Numbered from the stretch's first letter, positions 19,444 through 28,549 are shown. The stretch is DNA of 64,000 nucleotides from Pseudobacter sp. (GCA_017849455.1 JAFIGX010000015.1:1-64000); one strand, 5' to 3'. A program made the numbers and translations. Notes: generated from the letters alone by a model not told the origin.

Positions 19444-19543
19444 TGTTCAAACGGGTTATCAGTATTTTATAAAATAAGTCTTTTTCTGGAATATAAGCAT
19501 CGGAGCCGCCCCAATTATAATTGCCAAGAACTGATTTAACATT

Positions 19544-20461
19544 TTAATATTGACGTTTCAAGAAGGAGGCTCTTTCCGCAGGAGTCGACCCAACTGAATT
19601 TTCTATCTGTTGCTTCCAGGGATGGTTACTTCCTATAATATTTTCATTCCTGGCAACTAACTTATCCAGATAGTAAGGAGCTATTAGCTTATCCAGTTTG
19701 CTTTCGTTACAGAAACTATGTGCTAAGACAAGATTCCAGACCTCGTCATGACAAATCACTTGCCGTGGTAATACATGATCCACGTGTATTGACCCAATTG
19801 ACATTTCCTCTCCACAATAAAAACATCGGCACCCTTGATAGGCCGAAAGAAAAGGAACCATCTTTGACAAATTTGTCCTCGAATATCCATTGCTCAGATA
19901 GATGAACCTTTCATCATTAGATAGCTGTACCTCAGTCCTTCTAATAGAAAAAGCGCCCTCCAATAAGTTCCATCGCATATTGATCTCATCGTGTAATGGA
20001 TCAATATCTTCTCCACGTAAGGCAAAAAGCTCATTTTTAAGAATGAGCCTTTTGCCAAATTCGACATCGTAGAACCTATCTTTAATAAAGTATTTGTCTC
20101 GACCAATACAATGAAACCGGGGAATGACATCATTAAAAGCCTTCCTACTAATTTCTCTCACTGCTTCATCAAGAGACAACCTGCCTGCTTTGATTCCTGC
20201 CACTATTCTCTCTACAACCGTCAATCTTGTTGGATTAGCCTGTTGCGGCAGTGGATTATCTTTTTGAAGACGGGTAATATAAGCTTTCAGGAAGAACTCG
20301 GATAATACTTCCCAGGCAATTGAAGAAGCATCTTTGGACGCAAATTTAAGCAGTACGTCCCCCAGCGCTAACTTATACGTAGCATTATTTAGCCCGTATA
20401 AAATAATTGCATTCCAATAATCGATATTTCTGAATTCATTCATGGAAAATAAGAGAGACAA
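19544..20461 (-). CDS. HNH endonuclease-domain protein, C terminus cut by an in-frame stop
   Basis: A 305-residue protein with a C-terminal HNH nuclease module: the zinc pair GCRCFYCGEEM, then HVDHVLPRQVICHDEVWNL with the catalytic His, and AHSFCNESKLDKL with the Asn/Cys pair. The roughly 200 N-terminal residues form a helical domain of unknown role. After the TAA at 19544-19546 the same frame stays open for about 36 codons (NVKSVLGNYNWGGSDAYIPE and more) and stops at 19433-19435, overlapping the HIT start by a few bases. That tail looks coding, so the TAA is probably a recent nonsense mutation or a sequencing error. The nuclease core is intact. Confidence 0.82.
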   Translation of the reverse strand: MSLLFSMNEFRNIDYWNAIILYGLNNATYKLALGDVLLKFASKDASSIAWEVLSEFFLKAYITRLQKDNPLPQQANPTRLTVVERIVAGIKAGRLSLDEAVREISRKAFNDVIPRFHCIGRDKYFIKDRFYDVEFGKRLILKNELFALRGEDIDPLHDEINMRWNLLEGAFSIRRTEVQLSNDERFIYLSNGYSRTNLSKMVPFLSAYQGCRCFYCGEEMSIGSIHVDHVLPRQVICHDEVWNLVLAHSFCNESKLDKLIAPYYLDKLVARNENIIGSNHPWKQQIENSVGSTPAERASFLKRQY

Positions 20462-20471
20462 GTTAGTACTT

Positions 20472-20885
20472 TCATTCCCTACTTTTCAGAAATTGGTCCG
20501 GAGTTAATACGGCAAGTTCACTATGTTTAAAGTCTTTGGTATTCCTGGTGATAATAATGCGGGCTTTATCTGCCAAAGCCGCAAAGTGCTGTAAGGCATC
20601 TTCAAAATCAGAGAAATTGGACTCCAATGCTTCCATGACTACCGCTTTTGGCAATCCGCATATATCAATCAGTTTCGCTAATTGAGTCAGGTTTTCAATT
20701 ACTTTTTTATGCGAGCCTATCTTTCTAAGTACGTAATAAGCATTTGAGAAAACAAGCCCTGTTGTACACAATGACACCTTTTTTCTCTCTGACAGGGAAA
20801 AAATTCTGGCTGCATCTAATGCAAACGGTTCACGCCCAGTTAGAAAGTCCAGTATTACATCGGTATCAATGAATGCTTTATCCAT
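20472..20885 (-). CDS. PIN-domain toxin (VapC-like)
   Basis: A 137-residue PIN-domain ribonuclease. The conserved acidic residues are visible: DTDVILDFLTGREPF (first Asp), a Glu in the middle (VVMEALESNFSDFEDALQH) and the Asp/Asn region IIITRNTKDFKHS. This is the usual toxin of a type II toxin-antitoxin pair, cutting tRNA or other RNA. Its start overlaps the antitoxin gene by 8 nt, the standard coupled order antitoxin then toxin. The HNH gene begins only 10 nt downstream, so read-through into HNH-HIT is possible. Confidence 0.9.
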   Translation of the reverse strand: MDKAFIDTDVILDFLTGREPFALDAARIFSLSERKKVSLCTTGLVFSNAYYVLRKIGSHKKVIENLTQLAKLIDICGLPKAVVMEALESNFSDFEDALQHFAALADKARIIITRNTKDFKHSELAVLTPDQFLKSRE

Positions 20886-21126
20886 GCTTGCGCAGCTTTT
20901 CTTTCTGTAAGATTTTTTTGTAATCGAAATCCTTCGGCGCTTTGAAAGAACCCATTAACGCTTTTACTGAGGAGGATAATTCATCCGGTTCATTGTCTTC
21001 TTTCCCTGTAATAGATTTAAAATAGCTTTCAACCAATTCGGACACACTGCGACCTTTTGCCCTTGCATAACGCTTGGCTTTGCGGATCACCGCATCATCG
21101 AGTGTGAGTGTTAATTTTGTTGTCAT
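20878..21126 (-). CDS. Ribbon-helix-helix antitoxin (DUF6364-like)
   Basis: An 82-residue protein. MTTKLTLTLDDAVIRKAKRY followed by ARAKGRSVSELVESYF is a ribbon-helix-helix DNA-binding fold in which the beta strand TKLTLTLD contacts the operator. The C-terminal part (SSSVKALMGSFKAPKDFDYK) is the toxin-binding tail. A longer frame reaches 21231, but the ATG at 21126 starts the conserved strand. The start codon lies inside a perfect palindrome (21125-21138), which suggests autorepression of the operon. Confidence 0.88.
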   Translation of the reverse strand: MTTKLTLTLDDAVIRKAKRYARAKGRSVSELVESYFKSITGKEDNEPDELSSSVKALMGSFKAPKDFDYKKILQKEKLRKHG

Positions 21127-21162
21127 AACACGTGTTATTTTGATTTCAAATATACGTGTATA
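21125..21162. promoter_or_regulatory. Operator of the PIN/RHH toxin-antitoxin operon
   Basis: ATAACACGTGTTAT at 21125-21138 is a perfect 14-bp palindrome covering the antitoxin start codon. A second, imperfect ACGTGT-centred palindrome lies at 21151-21162. The centres are 25 nt apart. RHH antitoxins bind such repeated sites to repress their own operon. Confidence 0.6.
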
Positions 21163-21355
21163 GAAAGATATTTGCAAATTTTTTAATTCAATGGAGTATT
21201 GTGGGATGAAGGCCAAATTTCCTATTTTCATGATAGAATTTGCTGGACATTGAACTAGATGAGTGATTGGGTGAATGATAAAATTCGACCTTTATAAAAT
21301 ATTGAAGTTGAATGCGGTTGTGTCATAGGTCACGGTACCTCTCTCCGCCATCGCG

Positions 21356-21377
21356 CGCCGAAGCTTTAGCTTAGGCG
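21356..21377. other. Short hairpin in the region upstream of the sigma-factor gene
   Basis: CGCC-G-AAGCT and AGCTT-A-GGCG pair with one mismatch around a 2-nt centre. The rest of 21163-21522 holds no gene and presumably contains the divergent promoters of the antitoxin and the sigma factor. No function can be assigned. Confidence 0.4.
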
Positions 21378-21522
21378 AGCTTTATATTTTCGGAACTATC
21401 TCACTAACTGTGCAAATTTCATAAAATCAGTGCTTTTATTTTTTAACGCTGATCTCTTGCCAGAAAATCCTTTCTTGCAGGTTACAAACCCGATTTTTGG
21501 TTTTACTAACAGATAGAAGTAT

Positions 21523-22125
21523 ATGAGTCATCAACCTATGTATACTGATTCAGCCTTGCTGGCCGTTATCAAACAGCAAGAAGGGCTTGACCAGGCCATT
21601 CGTTTTATTTATGAGCAGTATGCCGATATGATCAGCGCTTTCATTATGAAGAACAATGGTACGTACCAGGATGCAGAGGATATTTTCCAGGAAACGGTGG
21701 TGGCTTTTATAGAGGTAGTCAGGAGTGATAAGTTTCGCGGTGAATCGACCATCAAAACATTTCTCGTGAGCATTGCCAGAAACAGATGGATGAATGAATT
21801 GAATAAGCGGGAGCGTACCGGTTACCGGGAACAGGTCTTTGAAAATGTCCGGGATGATAAAGAAAGTGATATCAGTTCATTGATAGCAGACAGAGAGATC
21901 CAGCAACAATTCCGTGAGGTGCTGGGTAGATTGGGAGAGCATTGCAAAAAGATACTGATGTTATTTTATTATGAAAATCTTTCCATGAAAGAGATCGTGG
22001 CGCACGTGCCTTATGAAAATGAACAGGTGGTGCGCAATAAAAAATACAAATGCCTTCAACAGCTCACCGGTCTGCTGAGAGATAACCCGGCGCTGACAAG
22101 GCTGATCACTTCACGTAACGGGTAA
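21523..22125 (+). CDS. Sigma-70 family RNA polymerase sigma factor
   Basis: A 200-residue ECF-like sigma factor. Region 2 (about 25-95) includes NNGTYQDAEDIFQETVVAFI and TFLVSIARNRWMNELNKRER. Region 4 (about 135-190) includes LGRLGEHCKKILMLFYYENL, then SMKEIVAHVPYENEQVVRNK as the helix-turn-helix. It is followed 5 nt later by a one-TM TPR-like protein, a position usual for an anti-sigma factor, and the operon converges on a TPR-CHAT gene. It is probably part of an envelope-sensing module. Confidence 0.92.
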   Translation: MSHQPMYTDSALLAVIKQQEGLDQAIRFIYEQYADMISAFIMKNNGTYQDAEDIFQETVVAFIEVVRSDKFRGESTIKTFLVSIARNRWMNELNKRERTGYREQVFENVRDDKESDISSLIADREIQQQFREVLGRLGEHCKKILMLFYYENLSMKEIVAHVPYENEQVVRNKKYKCLQQLTGLLRDNPALTRLITSRNG

Positions 22126-22130
22126 TCGCT

Positions 22131-22883
22131 ATGGAAGAAAATAAGAAGAATTTATTGGTAGACCATCTCGATAAGACCCTGCAGGGTGAATCCCTGCCGG
22201 AAGCGGCACAACTGATCCGGCAGGATGCCGAAGCAAAGGAGGAATGGGAATACCTGCAATTGGCCGTAGAGGCAATGAAGCATGAAGGCTTATACCAACA
22301 GGTGGCTGCCGTTAAAGAACAATATCTTGCAGCAAAGAAACAGCCACGTGTATTCCGCCTGTTCAGGACCCCCTTGCGCATAGCGGCCGCTATCCTTTTA
22401 TTGATTGGGTCTGTGGCCATTTACAAATATTTCGCTACAACCGCCATCGGATTGTATCGTGATCAATATGCAGTGTATGAATTGCCTGTCAGCCGTGGAG
22501 AAGCCATTGCCGACGATGAAGAACGTGCCTATTGGAATAAAGACTGGAAGGGCGTTATAGCTGGGCTCGAAAAAAGTCCCATTCAGAATAATCAACAGTT
22601 ATTTCTTGCGGGCATGGCGCACCTGCAATTGGACCAATACAATGAGGCAATCAAAAAATTTGAGCAGGTGATTGCCAATGACCGGCAGACCGGCGATCAT
22701 TATTTCCATGATGAGGCAGAATATTATCTTGCCCTGGGCCTGCTGGCCAATAATGAACCTGCTGAAGCGTTGACCATACTGAAAAAGATCAAGGCCGATC
22801 CGCAACATCTGTATCATGAAAAAGTAATGGCCATGTCAGCTTTGGACCTGAAGGTCCTTGAATTTAAAAGTAGCGCGAAATAA
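22131..22883 (+). CDS. Single-pass membrane protein with periplasmic TPR-like domain (possible anti-sigma)
   Basis: A 250-residue protein. Residues 1-80 are cytoplasmic and helical (DHLDKTLQGESLPEAAQLIR). One transmembrane segment lies at about 83-101 (PLRIAAAILLLIGSVAIYKYF). The remainder is extracytoplasmic and carries at least two TPR-like helical pairs (LFLAGMAHLQLDQYNEAIKK; YYLALGLLANNEPAEALTIL). The architecture and the 5-nt spacing to the sigma gene suggest that the cytoplasmic part controls the sigma factor. That is inference, because no canonical anti-sigma motif is seen. Its last 48 nt overlap the end of the CHAT gene on the other strand. Confidence 0.82.
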   Translation: MEENKKNLLVDHLDKTLQGESLPEAAQLIRQDAEAKEEWEYLQLAVEAMKHEGLYQQVAAVKEQYLAAKKQPRVFRLFRTPLRIAAAILLLIGSVAIYKYFATTAIGLYRDQYAVYELPVSRGEAIADDEERAYWNKDWKGVIAGLEKSPIQNNQQLFLAGMAHLQLDQYNEAIKKFEQVIANDRQTGDHYFHDEAEYYLALGLLANNEPAEALTILKKIKADPQHLYHEKVMAMSALDLKVLEFKSSAK

Positions 22884-25637
22884 CCTATATACCATATACC
22901 CGGCAATTGCCATACCCAGGCAACCGATCACAAATGGCCATACAGGCCAATGTTTCACACTGACCACTGCATCCGTATTGCCGATCAAAACAAGGTTCGC
23001 CCAGTAATCAGGAGTTTTATATAACGTATTACTGTGGATATAATCCAGTTTGGACTGTTGCAGCGCTTTGGAGGCAGTAAATCCCTGCTGCAAATAATGA
23101 TGGAATTGTTTGAGGATGGCAGAGGAAGCCGCATCATCGGATTTCCAGAGGCTATTGATGATACTGGCACAACCAGTATAAGCAAATCCGCGCGACAGGC
23201 TCATTACTCCTTCACTGCTGATCAGTTTGCCATGACCCGTTTCGCAGGCACTGAGAATGACCAGTCTTGTAGCATCCATATTCAAACCGTACAATTCATC
23301 GACATACAACCGGTCTTCTTCCGTCATTTGCCGGGCCGGATAAAAAGCAATGAAGGAACCCCTGCTATTATTGTTATCACTCACTGCATGTGTTACCAGG
23401 TGAACAATGGGAAATTGATTCACTTGTTGCAAAAATTGTGCTTTGGTTGCAACACTATCAAAGTATTGCCTTCCCGGCAGCCCTGCGATCTCGGCCGCTG
23501 ATGCGGGCAGGCGGTACATCCCTGCATCGGCCGGCATCCCTTTACTATTGAAAGGCGCAAAGGAGAGAACACTATAGGGCTCATCCTTCCTTTCAGCCAT
23601 TGCAGACGCAACGATGAGCCTCGAAGAAAAATGATAGCTGATCGTGGTTGTGGTCAGTAAAGGAAGCCCATCGCCGCCCGGCAACGATTCGAAAGGAAGG
23701 AAATGAAGGAAGTCATCCGGTATGATGATCCATTCATTTTTATTTTTTGTAACAGCCTGTATTGGCTGCACCAGTTGCCGGTATAATTGATCACCTGTGG
23801 CCTGGTTGTTGAACCTCCGTCCAGCCGTGGTTGATTGCAGTGCTGCGGTCCAGGATTCAACACGTTGTTTTAAATTGTTTAATGAATCGATGCAAACATA
23901 CCGGAACAGAGACTGCGTAATGACAAATGTATGCAGCATGTTGGAAGTAGCATATAGACTGATCAAAGCCTGGTCAGGATGAATGGACCGCTGAATTTGT
24001 TGCAGGCCAGGATATGATTCATCATACTTCAACTTGTAATACGCATTATTGCGCTCAAATTCCTGCTGTAATTTGGATAGTTCAATCTCGACATCCATTT
24101 TTTCCTTTGCTATCGCTCCCAATGCAGATTGGTCCTGTATTTGATCACTTTTGATATTGAGGCGGGCGATATGGTATTTTAGTTGCCGCTCTTTTTGAAA
24201 CAGTGACGGATCTATACCACGCATTTTCTTGAACTGATGCTCCGTCAACTGCGAAGCGATCACCGACGCTTTGTTTTTTTCTGCTATTAAGAAAGCCTGC
24301 TCGAGGAAATGACCATCGGGGTGCAATTGGTGTAATTGCAGGCAAACCAGGAAAGCACCCTGGTAAACAGCCTGACTGTTCTTTTTCAGTAATATCCTGG
24401 CATCATCCGTATCATAGCTTTTCTCGATATAACGCAAGAGGGAAATGGTGCTCAGGTAAGTAGCCAAAGTTGCCTGTAGGTAAGCATCGCGGTGGTCCGA
24501 TCGGTACCAGTTTTCAAAGATCTCGGCCTTGGTCCTCAATGCTTCAAATAATTTGTAGGAGGCAAAATTGCCTGTGAACCCTGTCGGATTGGTGTAGATA
24601 TCATTGTTGCTGAAACTGCCTGAAAATATAATGATGGCTTTTTGAAGGTAAACAAGCGCTTCGTAGAACCGGAGTTGTTTGCTCAGCAGTTTAGCCCTGT
24701 ATAAATGATTGATGCCGTCGTCGATGCTATTTACGCTTTTTTTGTCTTTCAGGGATAGTAGTGAAAAACGATCCAGCGCATTGCCTGTAGCAGCCGATTG
24801 ATCCAGTTGCAACTGCACCTGGGCAATCTCATTATATACACCCGGAACCTTGTTCGGATCAACTTTTTTGAAACAGGCCAAGGCTGCAACAGCATTTCCC
24901 ATCGCGGCAAAAGCCTTTCCCATATTTACATGCAATTGACTGGTGAACTTCCCGTATTTGAGTAGTCTGTTGTAAATGGCAATTGACCGGTCGTACCATT
25001 CCAAACGATAATAGGAAGCAGCGATATTGTTTTCAAAATTGATAGCGGAGATCTTATCAAAAGGTTTCCTGTTCTGTACGATCTCCAATGCACGGGTAAA
25101 ATAGTTACTGCTTTGCAGGTAATTGCCATTCTCGTAATACAGTGCTCCCCATACATTATAGAGGCGTTCCTGTTCCGGAGAGCCCGGGAAGCGCTTGCTC
25201 AATGTAGCTGCTGCCGATAAAAAATAATTGGCTGAATCGAAATGATTCAGATGATAATACACCGAGCCGACATAGATGGAAGCGGTATAGGCCAATGAAT
25301 CACTCCAGGCAGGATTGAGTTGATGGATGGACAGCGCCTCCAGGTAAGCATCCCTGGCAGCCGGATAATTGCCCTGTACATCCAGCAGTACGCCTTTTTT
25401 GAGGTATGATTGAAAGAGGGTCGTGTCAACAATATGATCTTTTTCCAGGTGAGCAATGACCTGCTGAAAACCTGCAAGGGCCATGCTGTCGGTCCTGGGA
25501 GTAGGATCGGGAGCATTAAAGAGCCGGTTTGCTCTCTTGTACAATGCCAGGACCTCTTTTCCCGGTGTACCCGTGGCGGCGCTATGATACCACCCATAAA
25601 GCAGCAAACCCAGCAATAGTGCAGCTTTCCCGGGCAT
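22836..25637 (-). CDS. TPR-CHAT protein (caspase-like protease domain)
   Basis: A 933-residue protein with an N-terminal signal or anchor (about 3-15), a long array of TPR helices from about 25 to 480, a coiled segment to about 560, and a C-terminal CHAT domain. The CHAT catalytic dyad is visible as His750 in IVHLVTHAVSD and Cys798 in LVILSACETGHGKL, with GVMSLSRGFAYTGC after it. A transmembrane helix near 897-920 (WPFVIGCLGMAIAGYMVYRL) precedes a short basic tail. The topology predicts an extracytoplasmic CHAT domain. CHAT proteins are caspase relatives activated through TPRs. The neighbours are a lipoprotein gene upstream and the sigma pair downstream. Confidence 0.9.
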   Translation of the reverse strand: MPGKAALLLGLLLYGWYHSAATGTPGKEVLALYKRANRLFNAPDPTPRTDSMALAGFQQVIAHLEKDHIVDTTLFQSYLKKGVLLDVQGNYPAARDAYLEALSIHQLNPAWSDSLAYTASIYVGSVYYHLNHFDSANYFLSAAATLSKRFPGSPEQERLYNVWGALYYENGNYLQSSNYFTRALEIVQNRKPFDKISAINFENNIAASYYRLEWYDRSIAIYNRLLKYGKFTSQLHVNMGKAFAAMGNAVAALACFKKVDPNKVPGVYNEIAQVQLQLDQSAATGNALDRFSLLSLKDKKSVNSIDDGINHLYRAKLLSKQLRFYEALVYLQKAIIIFSGSFSNNDIYTNPTGFTGNFASYKLFEALRTKAEIFENWYRSDHRDAYLQATLATYLSTISLLRYIEKSYDTDDARILLKKNSQAVYQGAFLVCLQLHQLHPDGHFLEQAFLIAEKNKASVIASQLTEHQFKKMRGIDPSLFQKERQLKYHIARLNIKSDQIQDQSALGAIAKEKMDVEIELSKLQQEFERNNAYYKLKYDESYPGLQQIQRSIHPDQALISLYATSNMLHTFVITQSLFRYVCIDSLNNLKQRVESWTAALQSTTAGRRFNNQATGDQLYRQLVQPIQAVTKNKNEWIIIPDDFLHFLPFESLPGGDGLPLLTTTTISYHFSSRLIVASAMAERKDEPYSVLSFAPFNSKGMPADAGMYRLPASAAEIAGLPGRQYFDSVATKAQFLQQVNQFPIVHLVTHAVSDNNNSRGSFIAFYPARQMTEEDRLYVDELYGLNMDATRLVILSACETGHGKLISSEGVMSLSRGFAYTGCASIINSLWKSDDAASSAILKQFHHYLQQGFTASKALQQSKLDYIHSNTLYKTPDYWANLVLIGNTDAVVSVKHWPVWPFVIGCLGMAIAGYMVYRLFRATFKFKDLQVQS

Positions 25638-25706
25638 ATAGAACGGTTTTTCTCAGGTTATGGTTGTTGTTATCGGGGTTCCTTTCACGTTCATCGATCA
25701 TGGTAG

Positions 25707-26618
25707 TTAGTCTGCCAGTCGCGTAATAATGATCTGTGGCGGGCGTGGCACCAACGAGGCTATAAAACGCGATTGAAAGAAATCGTTTCTTTTGGACTTC
25801 ACATCGTTGATGAGATTTTGCGGGATAGAAGATTTTTTATCATAATAGATGAGCCGGACCTTGATCTTTTGTAATGCTTTATTGCTGCAATCACTCAGCC
25901 GGTAATAAATCGTTACATCCTTGCTGTCGCCATTTTTAGGAGTGGCCCCAAACATGCCTTCATCCAGTGAGCGCTTTAAGTTGATGATCCCACTGATGGT
26001 ACGCACCTTTACATGCTGATCATTGGCCCGCTGGCCGGGTGGCAGCTCATTATCGAACTCACATTTGTTATTGGCATTGCTGCTGCCACTCCCTTTGGGT
26101 GGATAATCGTTATCATCACTGGCATCGCAGAACGGAGTACCGGATGGATCTGCATTGAAATAGGGAATGGCGAGCGTATCATTATTGCTCAAGACGTAAA
26201 TGCTGTCGACATAATTGACACCCCCTATGATCAATTCCTTGAAACAGGTATCTGAACTTCCACTCTTTACAAATCCTACCATATAACGGGCCCCGCATTC
26301 ACTTTTGGATACATTGATGGCGCCTGTTGCCTCATCGATCACCAAACCCTGTGGTAAGGCAAAATACTTACCGGGGCCTGGATTATTCTGTGGAGTGATG
26401 ATATGATCATTGTTCGGCCCTTTCCAGACCGGGCATATTAATTTATTCCCGTAGTCCGGTCCGGCGTTACAATTGATATTCGCAATGGTTTTGGGGATAT
26501 CGGTATCGGGAACCATATCAGATGGTTCTTCCTGAACTGAAGTTTTATGGCATGCCACAACCTGTATCAGGATGGCTGCCGCTATGAGTGATAGCCCGAA
26601 AATGAACCTGGTTTTCAT
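25707..26618 (-). CDS. Lipoprotein of unknown function
   Basis: A 303-residue exported protein. The signal peptide ends in a lipobox (IQVVAC, Cys about residue 23), so it is lipid-anchored. The mature part is Cys-rich (ANINCNAGPDYGNKLICPVW, SKSECGARYMVGFVKSGSSD) and appears to form beta-sandwich or Ig-like strands with possible disulfides. It sits 69 nt upstream of the TPR-CHAT gene on the same strand, so the two may be co-transcribed. It could be a ligand-binding surface partner of the CHAT protein, but that is inference from position only. Confidence 0.78.
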   Translation of the reverse strand: MKTRFIFGLSLIAAAILIQVVACHKTSVQEEPSDMVPDTDIPKTIANINCNAGPDYGNKLICPVWKGPNNDHIITPQNNPGPGKYFALPQGLVIDEATGAINVSKSECGARYMVGFVKSGSSDTCFKELIIGGVNYVDSIYVLSNNDTLAIPYFNADPSGTPFCDASDDNDYPPKGSGSSNANNKCEFDNELPPGQRANDQHVKVRTISGIINLKRSLDEGMFGATPKNGDSKDVTIYYRLSDCSNKALQKIKVRLIYYDKKSSIPQNLINDVKSKRNDFFQSRFIASLVPRPPQIIITRLAD

Positions 26619-26630
26619 AGATATATGAAT

Positions 26631-28220
26631 TCAGCAATTAATATGATACAACGTATTTACCGGTAAAAAATTGTGTCCAGGTCCCGGCGGCAAATACGAG
26701 TGAAATTTCGTGATTACGTCCCGGAAGGTCTTGGCGGGAATATGATGGCATTCATCAACCAAGATTGTTCCAAATGAATGATAGATTTTTTCCGGTAAAC
26801 TGTCGGACTGCAGGCTTTGTATCATGGCAACGGTTATTTCATTGCCGATATCGCATCTGCCGCCTTCTATTTTTCCAATTCTGAATTTGGGAATTCCCAA
26901 AAATGATTGAATCCTTTCTACCCATTGATCGAACAATTGTTTACGATGTACGATTATCAGAGCCGGTTGCTGCTTTTGAGCTATGATATATAGGCCCATG
27001 ACGGTTTTTCCGGATCCGGGTGGTGCGACAAGTACACCGAATTCTTTCTTGCTCGTTGATTGCACAGCTTTTTGCTGGTATTCGTGCAGAGATGCGGTAA
27101 ACTTGAATTGGATTGGTTCTAGTTTTATTCTCTTGTCTTCAAGATGATAGGGAATTTTCTCCTTTTCACAGTATTCGATCAATTTGCCGGCAAAGCCCCT
27201 GGGAAGAAGGATCAAGCCATCCCTTTCGACCAGAGTTCGGAAATAGGGTTCTATATTGTAGGTGCTTTTGCCTGATTTTTGTTTGATAAGGTAATCGAGA
27301 TTTAAGAAATTGAGGTTTTCCCGGAGGAAGGTTATTAGCTGCGGTGGTATTTGGTGTCGGGGAACGATGATCTGGTTTTCAAGAGTAATTTGGATCTTTT
27401 GAGAAGATGACGGCTGATGATGTACAAAAGGAACTCCTGACCGTTTTTCCGTCGAAGTAATTTCCGAATGTAGTTGATCAAGATTTACAGTGGATACCTT
27501 TTGAATAGCCCGCATGAAATCCCACTGATCGGGGAATGGCTTAAGAGTACCTGGGTCTATAAAGCAGGTATTCCCTTTTTCCAATGCGGCTTTTTGCATG
27601 GGCAGAGCAATCAAATTGCCAAACCCTTTTCCCGAATGGGAATCCTGGTTAGCGAAAAATCTGTCAAAATTTGAGTTCTTATCGAAAGGCGATATAACTC
27701 CTGATTCAGTTAGTAAGGTGAAAAAGAGTTGTCGGCTCTTGGCTGCTGGATATGGAGCGTCAAAGAAGATCCACACATGACCACCCAGACCGGATCTGGA
27801 ACGTTCTAAATAGATGGGTAGTTGATGTTTTTGGCACTGTGAAATAAAGGCTTGGCAATCTTCTATCCAATTCTTTTTACCCGAACCGGATTGATCGAAA
27901 TCCGCTGCAATAAACCAGGATGTATTATCCGGCAACAAGGGATATATGCCGATTACGTTTTGACCTAGTAAATGACGTATTAGTGCGTCCTCGGTTAAAG
28001 CCCGTGGCTTCTTATTGGTAAAATTGTCAAGCGTTCCACCGGCGGCCTTATGTTGTTTAAATTCTTCCCAGTCCAGATTGTAAGCTGGAAAATATCCTGC
28101 TTTGTCGTTATATTCTTTTCTGACGGCATAAATATCTTCTCTTGCCTTAAAGAGGGAAGTAAATATGCCGATTTGGTCTTGAGCGATTTGAGATTTTTTA
28201 ATCGTAGTTCTACTTGAATG
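26631..28220 (-). pseudogene. Truncated primase-polymerase/SF2 helicase (TOTE-type AEP-helicase)
   Basis: The frame is open from 28220 to a stop at 26631. The N-terminal part (SLFKAREDIYAVRKEYNDKA, then HLLGQNVIGIYPLL and NTSWFIAADFDQ) matches the archaeo-eukaryotic primase-like domain annotated in TOTE conflict systems. It is followed by a DEAD/DEAH helicase N-lobe with Walker A VAPPGSGKTVMG and motif II LVDECHHIPAKT. Shortly after motif II the family sequence ends and an unrelated tail (PPGPGHNFLPVNTLYHINC) leads to the stop, so the second helicase lobe is lost. No ATG precedes the conserved N terminus. The first TTG (27938) would delete most of the primase start. Both ends therefore look damaged. 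The 3' break may mark the left edge of the island. Confidence 0.7.
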
Positions 28221-28476
28221 TTAACTTAAAGTTCCCCTCGGCTTTTGTCAATACAAAAAACTTCTTCTTTGCAAATGCTTCGATTCTCTTCTTCCCTATA
28301 GAAAATCTCCTATATTTATAGGAGACCTTTCTTCCTGGCAATAGAACGTCATTTAATTCTATGTTTATTTTATCTTTAAGCTCAAGGAACGTTTTTACTT
28401 CAAAGTCCATGGAATATGGCCACGTAATGATGCCAAAGTCACGATTGCGTTTTTTGATTTCAATCTTTATTTCCAT
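28210..28476 (-). CDS. Small protein of unknown function
   Basis: An 88-residue basic protein (many Lys, Arg and Phe) with MEIKIEIKKRNRDFGIITWP and a beta-rich body. It directly precedes the primase-helicase frame and overlaps it by about 10 nt, so they were probably an operon. It diverges from the methyltransferase gene across 73 nt. No family was recognised. Base composition is AT-rich, like the neighbouring restriction-modification genes. Confidence 0.55.
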   Translation of the reverse strand: MEIKIEIKKRNRDFGIITWPYSMDFEVKTFLELKDKINIELNDVLLPGRKVSYKYRRFSIGKKRIEAFAKKKFFVLTKAEGNFKLTFK

Positions 28477-28528
28477 ACCCGAATATAAAAGCTTAATTTA
28501 AGCTTTAAAAAAATTATTTTTTCTTACT

Positions 28529-28541
28529 TTTACTCAGTAAA
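28529..28541. promoter_or_regulatory. Palindrome in front of the methyltransferase gene
   Basis: TTTACTCAGTAAA is a perfect palindrome around a central C and ends 8 nt before the methyltransferase ATG. A TTTTCTTACTTT word just upstream (28519-28530) recurs at 32297-32308 and fits a Bacteroidota -7 element. The palindrome is a candidate binding site for the Xre controller encoded at 31946. Confidence 0.4.
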
Positions 28542-28549
28542 TTTATATA

